Source: Candidatus Zixiibacteriota bacterium (GTDB lineage Bacteria; Zixibacteria; MSB-5A5; GN15; FEB-12). Taken from it: a stretch of DNA of 64,000 nucleotides. The notes under the pieces were generated by a model. It was given only the letters and a program-made list of their open reading frames with translations. It searched no databases and had not been told where the DNA came from. How positions within the stretch are numbered: the first letter of the stretch is position 1; every line of letters starts with the position of its first letter. This document shows positions 57,730 through 64,000 of this stretch, one piece after another. The translations under genes were made by a program, and so were the position numbers. The stretch spans positions 25,196-89,195 of the forward strand of contig JBFMGC010000006.1 of NCBI GenBank assembly GCA_040752815.1, in the 5' to 3' direction.

Positions 57730-59534
57730 TGGCTACAGACAACTACCACGAAGAGGAAGCCCTCGGCAAGGCGTACGATTCCCGCCTGATGAAACGGCTC
57801 TTAGGCTACCTGCGGCCGTACCTGCGGACCGTGGTCGTGGCCGCCGTTCTGCTCTTGCTGGCGTCGCTGCTGCAAATAGCCATCCCGTATATCATACAGG
57901 TGGCGATTGACGAGCATATCGCCGTAGGCGATCTCGAGGGGTTGAACTACATCGCGTTGCTGTTTCTCGCTGTTCTGTTCGCCGGGGCGGCTGTGCGCTA
58001 CGCCCAGACCTACCTCACCATGTGGCTGGGCCAGAAGGTGCTGCATGATATTCGGCGGCAGGTGTTTGGGCATCTTCAGAAACTTCATCTCGGTTATTTC
58101 GATAAGAACCCGGTAGGCCGTCTCGTAACGCGGGTGACTTCCGATGTCAACACGCTGGACGAAATCTTCTCCGCCGGCGTGGTCACGATTATCGGCGACA
58201 TCTTCACCTTGGTGCTGATTGTCGGCGCGCTGCTGTACTATAACTGGCAACTCGCGCTCATAACTTTCGCGGTCGTGCCCCTCCTGGTGCTCGCCACGTT
58301 TCTATTCAAGGCGAAAGTGCGCGATGTCTATCGCGAGGTGCGCACCAGGATCGCCCGGATCAACGCCTTCTTGCAGGAGCATATCACCGGCATCAAAGTG
58401 GTGCAGCTGTTCAATCGCGAGGCCGATACGTATCGGAAATTCGACGCGATCAACCTCAGTCTCCGCTCGGCGCACTTCCGTTCGATTTACTACTACGCCG
58501 TGTTCTTTCCCGCTGTGGAAATCATCGGGATGGTAGCCATCGCACTGGTGCTCTATTTCGGCGGCTTTCGCATTCAGGCCGGGACACTGACGTTTGGGGA
58601 ACTGGTGGCGTTTCTGACTCTGGTGGAGATGTTCTACCGGCCGATTCGTGACCTGTCCGAAAAATACAACATCCTGCAGGCATCGATGGCGTCCTCGGAG
58701 CGGATATTCAAGTTGATAGACACCCCGCCCACCATGGTGGTATCATCCGCGTCAAAACCGCTTCCCACGGTGCGCGGGCGAATCGACGTGCAAAACCTCT
58801 GGTTTGCGTACGATGCCGATGACTGGGTGCTGCGCGACGTTTCTTTTTCCGTGGAGCCTGGCCAGAAGATCGCCATTGTCGGCGCGACCGGCGCGGGCAA
58901 AAGTTCGCTGATTTCGCTCTTGTATCGTTTCTATGACTATCAGCGCGGCTCTATCAAACTGGACGGTGTCGAGCTGCGTGACCTGCCGGTCGACCAGCTT
59001 CGCCGCCACATGGCGCTCGTGCTTCAGGACGTGTTTATCTTCAGCGGTGACATTGCGGGAAACATCAGGCTTCGCTCGGAGCACATTTCCGATCACTCCG
59101 TCCGCGAATCGCTCACGCGGGTCGGTTTCGACCGGTTTATGCGGCGTTTCGGCGACGATATTCATGCGGAGATTCGCGAGCGAGGGGCAACTCTATCGAC
59201 CGGCCAAAAGCAGTTGCTTTCGTTTGCCCGGGCTTTGGCGCATAATCCGGATATACTCTTTTTGGATGAAGCCACCAGCTCGGTCGACACCGAAACGGAG
59301 AGACTGATTCAATCCGCCCTCGATGAGCTGCTCAAGGGACGAACGTCGATAATCGTCGCACACCGACTGTCGACTATTGAGATGGCGGACCGTATCCTCG
59401 TGCTGCACCATGGCGAACTGCGTGAATCCGGCACCCACGACGAACTACTGAAGAAGCAGGGCATATACTACAAACTGTACCAGTTGCAGTATCGGCGCCA
59501 GGTGCTGCGGACCGAGGATGTCCCCTCGAAATAG
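57729..59534 (+). CDS. ABC exporter half-transporter, partner with canonical catalytic Glu
   Basis: 601 residues with six helices (about 30-330) and an ATPase domain. Walker A GATGAGKSSL near residue 385; Walker B ILFLDEATSSVD has the catalytic Glu; but the signature is LSTGQKQLL rather than LSGGQ. In heterodimeric exporters the degenerate ATP site pairs the non-catalytic Asp of one half with the altered signature of the other, which fits this pair exactly. The protein is therefore expected to function only with its neighbour. An inositol-monophosphatase-family gene follows three bases after its stop. Confidence 0.94.
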   Translation: MATDNYHEEEALGKAYDSRLMKRLLGYLRPYLRTVVVAAVLLLLASLLQIAIPYIIQVAIDEHIAVGDLEGLNYIALLFLAVLFAGAAVRYAQTYLTMWLGQKVLHDIRRQVFGHLQKLHLGYFDKNPVGRLVTRVTSDVNTLDEIFSAGVVTIIGDIFTLVLIVGALLYYNWQLALITFAVVPLLVLATFLFKAKVRDVYREVRTRIARINAFLQEHITGIKVVQLFNREADTYRKFDAINLSLRSAHFRSIYYYAVFFPAVEIIGMVAIALVLYFGGFRIQAGTLTFGELVAFLTLVEMFYRPIRDLSEKYNILQASMASSERIFKLIDTPPTMVVSSASKPLPTVRGRIDVQNLWFAYDADDWVLRDVSFSVEPGQKIAIVGATGAGKSSLISLLYRFYDYQRGSIKLDGVELRDLPVDQLRRHMALVLQDVFIFSGDIAGNIRLRSEHISDHSVRESLTRVGFDRFMRRFGDDIHAEIRERGATLSTGQKQLLSFARALAHNPDILFLDEATSSVDTETERLIQSALDELLKGRTSIIVAHRLSTIEMADRILVLHHGELRESGTHDELLKKQGIYYKLYQLQYRRQVLRTEDVPSK

Positions 59535-59537
59535 CCC

Positions 59538-60326
59538 ATGACCCCAAGCGAACTAAGAGCCGCCACTCAATTCGCCTGTCGACTCGCGCGAGACGCCGCC
59601 GGGGTACTCAAGCGCGGATTTACGCGCGCCCGCAGGATTACGTACAAAGGTCGGATCGATCCGGTAACCGAGTTCGATCTGAAAGCCGAGCGCTTGATTA
59701 CCGCGCGGATATCCAGAGCATTTCCCGACCACGAGATTCTCACCGAGGAGGGAAGCGCCAGAGGAAAGCGGTCGGAGTATCTCTGGATAGTCGACCCGCT
59801 GGACGGGACAGTCAACTACGCTCACGGTTTTCCGGTGTACTGTGTCTCTATCGCGCTTCAGCACGTAGGCCGGACGGTGGTGGCTGCGGTATGCGATCCG
59901 GAGCGGGACGAGCTTTTCTGGAGCGCCAGGGGGTTACCCGCCCGACTCAACCGGCGGCAAATCAAAGTAAGCGCCGAGCGTCGTCTCGATCGTGCGTTGC
60001 TCGCTACTGGATTCGCCTATGATATCGGCACGGCTCGGCGGAACAATCTCGGCCTCTTTGCCCGCATGGCTCGGAAGGCGCAGGGGATAAGGCGGCCCGG
60101 CTCGGCGGCGCTCGATCTTTGCTGGCTCGCCTGTGGACGAATCGACGGTTTTTGGGAGCTGAAACTTCACCCGTGGGACACCGCGGCGGCGATCCTGATT
60201 GTAGAGAACGCGGGAGGCAGGATTTCGCGTGTCGATGGCCGCCCGTACTCGGTTTTCGATCAGGACCTGCTGGCAACGAACGGGCTGCTCCATCGCCAAA
60301 TGCGCTCCATACTCACGAGCAGATAG
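59538..60326 (+). CDS. Inositol-monophosphatase-family phosphatase
   Basis: 262 residues. A Mg-dependent phosphatase fold: Glu in HEILTEEGS, the metal-binding motif WIVDPLDGTVNY near residue 83, and the second signature LHPWDTAAAILIVENAGGRI near 209. Members hydrolyse inositol phosphate, 3'-phosphoadenosine phosphates, fructose bisphosphate or histidinol phosphate. The sequence (DGTVNYAHGFPVYCVSIAL) is closest in feel to the SuhB/IMPase group, but the substrate is not fixed. Starts three bases after the ABC exporter gene, so it is part of the same transcript. No strong ribosome binding site apart from GAAATAG-like sequence. Confidence 0.9.
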   Translation: MTPSELRAATQFACRLARDAAGVLKRGFTRARRITYKGRIDPVTEFDLKAERLITARISRAFPDHEILTEEGSARGKRSEYLWIVDPLDGTVNYAHGFPVYCVSIALQHVGRTVVAAVCDPERDELFWSARGLPARLNRRQIKVSAERRLDRALLATGFAYDIGTARRNNLGLFARMARKAQGIRRPGSAALDLCWLACGRIDGFWELKLHPWDTAAAILIVENAGGRISRVDGRPYSVFDQDLLATNGLLHRQMRSILTSR

Positions 60327-60383
60327 CTTACTGTCGACAATTCCACTTTACGACGACTCCAAGCCCGATATATTCATGGACTT

Positions 60384-61742
60384 ATGAAGAAACCCCAGCT
60401 TATCAAATCAATTTCCGGCATTCGCGGCGTGGTGGGCGCCGGACTCGATCCGATTACGATGGCCACCTACGGCGCCGCCTTTGGCACTTATCTCAAGAAG
60501 GGCAAGGTGGTCATAGGTCGCGACACCCGCCCGTCGGGCGACATGGTCCGCCGAGCTGTTGTGTCGGGCCTGGTTTCGGTTGGGATTGACGTTGTCGATA
60601 TCGGTATTGTGCCGACACCCACGGTGGAGATTGCCGTCAAAGGCCTCAATGCGGCCGGTGGTATCTGCGTGACGGCGTCGCATAACCCCGCTGCCTGGAA
60701 TGCGCTGAAGTTCTTCAACGGCCGCGGGGAGTTCCTGACACCGTCGGAGTACGCGCGCATGAACCGGATTCTCGAATCCGGTCGATTCGCCTGGCAGCCG
60801 GTGGAAAAGCTGGGGCGGGTGACGCTCACTGATCATTGGATCGAAGTGCACATCAAAAAGACGCTCGGCGTCAAGACAATCAACCGCGCCGCCATACGAA
60901 ATGCTAAGTTCAAAGTCGTGGTGGACGCAATCAACGGCGCCGGCTCGGAGGCCCTGCCGGAACTGCTCCAGAGGTTCGGCGCGAAAGTCTTCCGGATCAA
61001 CTGCGAGGGTGACGGCAATTTCGTACACGAAGCCGAACCGCTGCCGAGAAACCTGGGTCAGCTGTGCAAGGCAGTGAAAGTGCACCGCGCTGATATTGGC
61101 CTGGCCTGCGATCCCGATGCCGACCGGCTGGTACTAGTCGACGAGCGCGGTCGGCCGGTACATGAGGAACTAACGCTGACGATCGCGGTTCAACAGGTGC
61201 TTAGGAAGCGGCGCGGCCCTACCGTGATCAACTTGTCGACATCGAACACCACGGCCGATGTAGCCCGCGCTGCGGGATCGCGTGTCTATTATTCGAAGGT
61301 CGGCGAGGCTAACGTGGTCGAAACGATGCGACTGAAACAGGGCGTGATCGGAGGCGAGGGCAACGGCGGGGTGATCTACCCCGAGTTCCATGCCGGGCGC
61401 GACTCGCTTATCGCCGCCGCTCTGACACTCTCTGCTCTGGCCGAGACCGGGAAGACGCTTTCTCAGCTTGTGGAAACCTTCCCCAGGTATTATAATATAA
61501 AGGCCAAGGCCGTTCTCCCTTACGACTTCTCTGAGCGCCTGACCAGGTTTGAGCGACAGGCAACCAAGATAATGGGGCGTGTGCGGATTGACCGTCGCGA
61601 CGGCCTCCGGTTCGACTTCAAAGAAGGCTGGCTTCAGTTACGTAAGTCTAATACCGAGCCGATATTCAGGCTGATAGTGGAAACGTCGAGTCAAGAGCTT
61701 ACCGATGACCTGTGCCGGACGGTGATCCGGTACTTCAAATAA
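60384..61742 (+). CDS. glmM: Phosphoglucosamine mutase / phosphohexomutase (GlmM-like)
   Basis: 452 residues, alpha-D-phosphohexomutase family. N-terminal ISGIRGVVGAGLDP, phosphoserine loop TASHNPAAWNALKFF (Ser near residue 99), Mg loop DPDADRLVLVDE near 243, sugar loop GGEGNGGVIYPEF, and phosphate-binding RKSNTEPIFRLI near the C-terminus. The adjacent glmS makes glucosamine-6-phosphate, the substrate of GlmM, which supports phosphoglucosamine mutase over phosphomannomutase. Sequence alone does not settle the sugar: the NGGVIYPEFHAGRDSL loop is of a type also seen in archaeal and FCB-group enzymes of broad specificity. Confidence 0.88.
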   Translation: MKKPQLIKSISGIRGVVGAGLDPITMATYGAAFGTYLKKGKVVIGRDTRPSGDMVRRAVVSGLVSVGIDVVDIGIVPTPTVEIAVKGLNAAGGICVTASHNPAAWNALKFFNGRGEFLTPSEYARMNRILESGRFAWQPVEKLGRVTLTDHWIEVHIKKTLGVKTINRAAIRNAKFKVVVDAINGAGSEALPELLQRFGAKVFRINCEGDGNFVHEAEPLPRNLGQLCKAVKVHRADIGLACDPDADRLVLVDERGRPVHEELTLTIAVQQVLRKRRGPTVINLSTSNTTADVARAAGSRVYYSKVGEANVVETMRLKQGVIGGEGNGGVIYPEFHAGRDSLIAAALTLSALAETGKTLSQLVETFPRYYNIKAKAVLPYDFSERLTRFERQATKIMGRVRIDRRDGLRFDFKEGWLQLRKSNTEPIFRLIVETSSQELTDDLCRTVIRYFK

Positions 61743-61756
61743 CCCAGGGTACGCCA

Positions 61757-63583
61757 ATGTGTGGAATCGTAGGATATGTTGGTCCGAAGCAGGCTCAGTC
61801 GATACTGATGAATGGACTTAGGCGGCTGGAGTATCGCGGCTATGATTCCGCCGGTATCGCCCTGCTGACCGACACCGGCCTGATGATCTCCCGTTCAGTC
61901 GGCAAGATCAAGAACCTCGAAGATTCGCTCGGGGGCCACGACTACGAGTCCACCCACGGCATCGCCCATACGCGCTGGGCCACGCACGGCGAGCCGAACG
62001 AAACCAACGCCCACCCGCACACCGACAACAGCTACGAGATCGCTCTGGTCCATAACGGGATTATCGAAAACTACCGGGCCATTCGCGAGTTTCTCTCCCG
62101 TAAGGGGGTGGTGTTCCGCTCCCAGACCGACACCGAAGTCCTGGTCCAGTTGGTGGCGTACAACTACAACGGCGATCTCACTGAAGCAGTGCGCAACGCG
62201 CTGACCCAGGTCGATGGCACCTACGGTATCGCGGTTATCTCGGCGCGCCATCCCGGCCTGATAGTCGCCGCGCGCATGGGTTCGCCGCTGGTGATCGGCC
62301 ACGGTGAGCACGAGAACCTGGTGGCGTCCGATGTATCGGCGATGCTTGAGCACACGAATAGAGTAGTCTATCTCGAGGACGGCGAGATTGCGACCGTCAC
62401 CGCCGATGACTACAAGATCACGACTATCCAGAACGTGAAGATTACTCCGTCGGTCGAGGAGATCAGTTGGACGCTGGACGAGATTGAGAAAAGCGGCTAT
62501 GACCATTTCATGCTCAAGGAGATTCACGAGCAGCCCGACACCCTGCGCAACGCGATTCGCGGCCGGCTCAACCATGAGGATGGTATCGCGCGGCTGAATG
62601 GTCTGAACCTGCAGTACGATGAGCTGCGCCAGGTCAAGCGGGTTATCATCACTGCCTGTGGCACGTCGTTTCATGCCGGGCTTATCGGCGAGTACATGAT
62701 TGAGGAAATCGCGCGCGTGCCGGTGGAAGTCGAATACGCGTCGGAGTTTCGTTATCGTTCGCCGATCATCGACGATGGCACGCTGCTGTTTGCGATAAGT
62801 CAGTCGGGCGAGACCGCCGATACCCTGGCCGCCATGCGCGAGGCCAAGCAGCGCGGCGCGACCGTGCTGGGCCTGGTCAACGTAGTAGGTTCGACTATCG
62901 CGCGCGAAACCGACGGTGGCGTTTATCTGCACGCCGGGCCGGAGATCGGGGTGGCGTCGACCAAGGCGTTCACCGCGCAGGTGATCGTGCTGGCCATGAT
63001 CGCCAACCTGCTGGGTCGTATGCGCAGCTACTCGGTGCAGGAGGGGCATGAGCTGATCGATGCGATCGAGAAGATCCCGGAGCAGATCGAGGAGATCCTG
63101 CAGAATTCAGAGCCGGTAAAAGAACTTGCGCGACTTAATTATAAGGCCAACAATTTCCTGTACCTCGGGCGCGGGATCAATTTCCCGGTTGCGCTCGAGG
63201 GGGCGCTCAAGCTCAAAGAGATTTCATACGTTCACGCCGAGGGTTACCCCGCGGCCGAGATGAAACATGGCCCGATTGCGCTGATCGACGAGAACATGCC
63301 GGTGGTGGTGCTGGCGCTGCGCGACCCGATTTATGACAAGGTGATGTCAAACATCGCGGAGATCAAGGCACGCAACGGCCGGGTGATTGCGATCGCCACC
63401 CAGGGCGACTATGAAATCCAGGAACGCGCCGACCATGTCATCTACATTCCGCAGACAAATCGTCTGCTCACGCCGCTGTTGAGTGTGATCCCGCTGCAAC
63501 TGCTGGCGTATCATATCGCCGTGCTTCGCGGCTGCGATGTCGACCAGCCCCGCAACCTGGCCAAATCAGTGACGGTGGAATAG
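61757..63583 (+). CDS. glmS: Glutamine-fructose-6-phosphate aminotransferase (isomerizing)
   Basis: 608 residues from ATG 61757. It makes glucosamine-6-phosphate from fructose-6-phosphate and glutamine, the entry to UDP-GlcNAc for peptidoglycan and LPS. The N-terminal glutaminase begins with the catalytic Cys (MCGIVGYVG, Cys as residue 2 before Met removal) and has RRLEYRGYDSAGIAL and HTRWATHGEPNETNAHPH. Two SIS domains follow (ITACGTSFHAGLIGEYMIEE, SQSGETADTLAAMREAK, YVHAEGYPAAEMKHGPIALI). It ends DQPRNLAKSVTVE as the family does. No glmS ribozyme is possible in the 14-base gap after glmM. A terminator lies about 55 bases after the stop. Confidence 0.97.
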   Translation: MCGIVGYVGPKQAQSILMNGLRRLEYRGYDSAGIALLTDTGLMISRSVGKIKNLEDSLGGHDYESTHGIAHTRWATHGEPNETNAHPHTDNSYEIALVHNGIIENYRAIREFLSRKGVVFRSQTDTEVLVQLVAYNYNGDLTEAVRNALTQVDGTYGIAVISARHPGLIVAARMGSPLVIGHGEHENLVASDVSAMLEHTNRVVYLEDGEIATVTADDYKITTIQNVKITPSVEEISWTLDEIEKSGYDHFMLKEIHEQPDTLRNAIRGRLNHEDGIARLNGLNLQYDELRQVKRVIITACGTSFHAGLIGEYMIEEIARVPVEVEYASEFRYRSPIIDDGTLLFAISQSGETADTLAAMREAKQRGATVLGLVNVVGSTIARETDGGVYLHAGPEIGVASTKAFTAQVIVLAMIANLLGRMRSYSVQEGHELIDAIEKIPEQIEEILQNSEPVKELARLNYKANNFLYLGRGINFPVALEGALKLKEISYVHAEGYPAAEMKHGPIALIDENMPVVVLALRDPIYDKVMSNIAEIKARNGRVIAIATQGDYEIQERADHVIYIPQTNRLLTPLLSVIPLQLLAYHIAVLRGCDVDQPRNLAKSVTVE

Positions 63584-63638
63584 TAGAAAACTTGTAGCCC
63601 ACAGCTCTGCCGTGGGTTCACTCGAGGGAGAGCGATCG

Positions 63639-63665
63639 GCAGGCCTCGGGAGCCTGCTATTTTTT
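63639..63665 (+). terminator. Rho-independent terminator after glmS
   Basis: GCAGGC-CTCGGGA-GCCTGC (63639-63657) followed by TATTTTTTG. Just before it, 63598-63616 is a CCCACAGCTCTGCCGTGGG palindrome of the dispersed family. Confidence 0.75.
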
Positions 63666-63712
63666 GAGCGGCGAGAACGAGAGACGGCCGCAAGGCCGCC
63701 ATGCTCTCGTAG

Positions 63713-63758
63713 GTCGGGTTTACGAACGCCGAGCGAAGCGAGGCGCGAGCAACCCGAC
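63713..63758. repeat. GTCGGGTT...AACCCGAC inverted repeat
   Basis: Arms at 63713-63720 and 63751-63758 around GCCGAGCGAAGCGAGGCGCGAG. The same arm sequence occurs in each unit of the 122-bp tandem repeat (48801-49043) and a related CCCGACC...GAGTCGGGC form in the 206-bp element. Confidence 0.55.
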
Positions 63759-63952
63759 ATCCTGCTACCGTGCCGATCGTACAGTTGCGCCCTCAGTGCA
63801 CTGTCCGCCTCCTACACACGCGAGCGGTCATGGGTGCCCGAATACTCGGGCATGACGGAGAAGAGGGTGCGCACTAGTGTTATGTCCCATGTTTAGCTTG
63901 CATTAATATTGAGGAGGTGGTATCTTTCTTTTTTCACGAAAGGAGATACCCT

Positions 63953-64000
63953 ATGTCTCGTGGTCGCCCTGTTCCGCCGGTTCTTGTCACCCCCGCGGTT
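63953..64000 (+). CDS. Start of a probable IS630-family transposase (truncated by window edge)
   Basis: ATG 63953 preceded by AAAGGAGATACCCT. The 16 visible residues, MSRGRPVPPVLVTPAV, resemble the N-terminus of IS630-type transposases (M-A-R-G-R-P-x-P-P). The rest of the gene lies outside the window. The call is tentative. Confidence 0.45.
   Translation, partial: MSRGRPVPPVLVTPAV

Noticed and set aside
61743..61756. glmS ribozyme or amino-sugar riboswitch
   Set aside because: Only 14 bases separate glmM from glmS, so no structured leader can fit.
61895..63049. A 384-codon minus-strand frame
   Set aside because: Antisense of glmS, which is fully supported on the plus strand.

Overview
Bacterial chromosome of roughly 58-60% G+C with densely packed, mostly housekeeping and energy genes. 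Dockerin-type calcium repeats, a GEVED-type domain, a PEP-CTERM protein, a group 3b NiFe hydrogenase, a pyrophosphate-driven ion pump and many palindromic intergenic repeats suggest an uncultured FCB-group lineage (Zixibacteria-like). That placement is inference from gene content, not from a marker-gene tree. No rRNA, tRNA or CRISPR array was seen.

Layout. 1-5 kb: the start of a TolB-like propeller protein, a decayed TauE/SafE permease with a small lipoprotein gene, and an IS110-type insertion nested in an older repeat. 4.8-12 kb: membrane pyrophosphatase (hppA), a horizontally acquired-looking restriction-modification pair (D12-class adenine methylase plus SacI-like endonuclease), and a phosphate permease with its PhoU-like partner. 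12-21 kb: Smr protein, M3 oligopeptidase, DinB-like protein, PEP-CTERM protein, AmrS radical SAM enzyme, and a large secreted GEVED/dockerin protein. 21.5-27.4 kb: SbcC/Rad50-like ATPase overlapping a membrane-anchored thermonuclease, then a two-gene cytochrome bd-like oxidase whose large subunit carries a diheme cytochrome c domain.

27.9-38.7 kb is a complete-looking NAD(P)-linked group 3b hydrogenase locus. The minus-strand order is hydB, a cyclic-nucleotide-binding protein, hydG, hydD, hydA, protease, hypF, hypC, hypD, hypE; hypB faces it across a repeat element and hypA is absent. 39-46 kb holds an OPT transporter, the PEP-synthase regulatory kinase/phosphorylase, an orphan dockerin tail, and secD/secF. 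46-56 kb holds an M16 peptidase, an exported Gly-Asn-Asp repeat protein, glutamine synthetase behind a near-consensus promoter, and a large exported protein of unknown role. 56-63.6 kb is a plus-strand run: a heterodimeric ABC exporter, an inositol-monophosphatase-family enzyme, then a GlmM-like mutase and GlmS for amino-sugar synthesis. An IS630-like transposase starts at the right edge.

The most striking non-genic signal is a set of several families of short palindromic repeats in nearly every intergenic gap. One family has entered the coding sequence of hypF without breaking its frame. A 206-bp element with perfect 15-bp terminal inverted repeats (28.6 kb) is related to the DNA that surrounds the IS110 copy at 3.2-4.7 kb.
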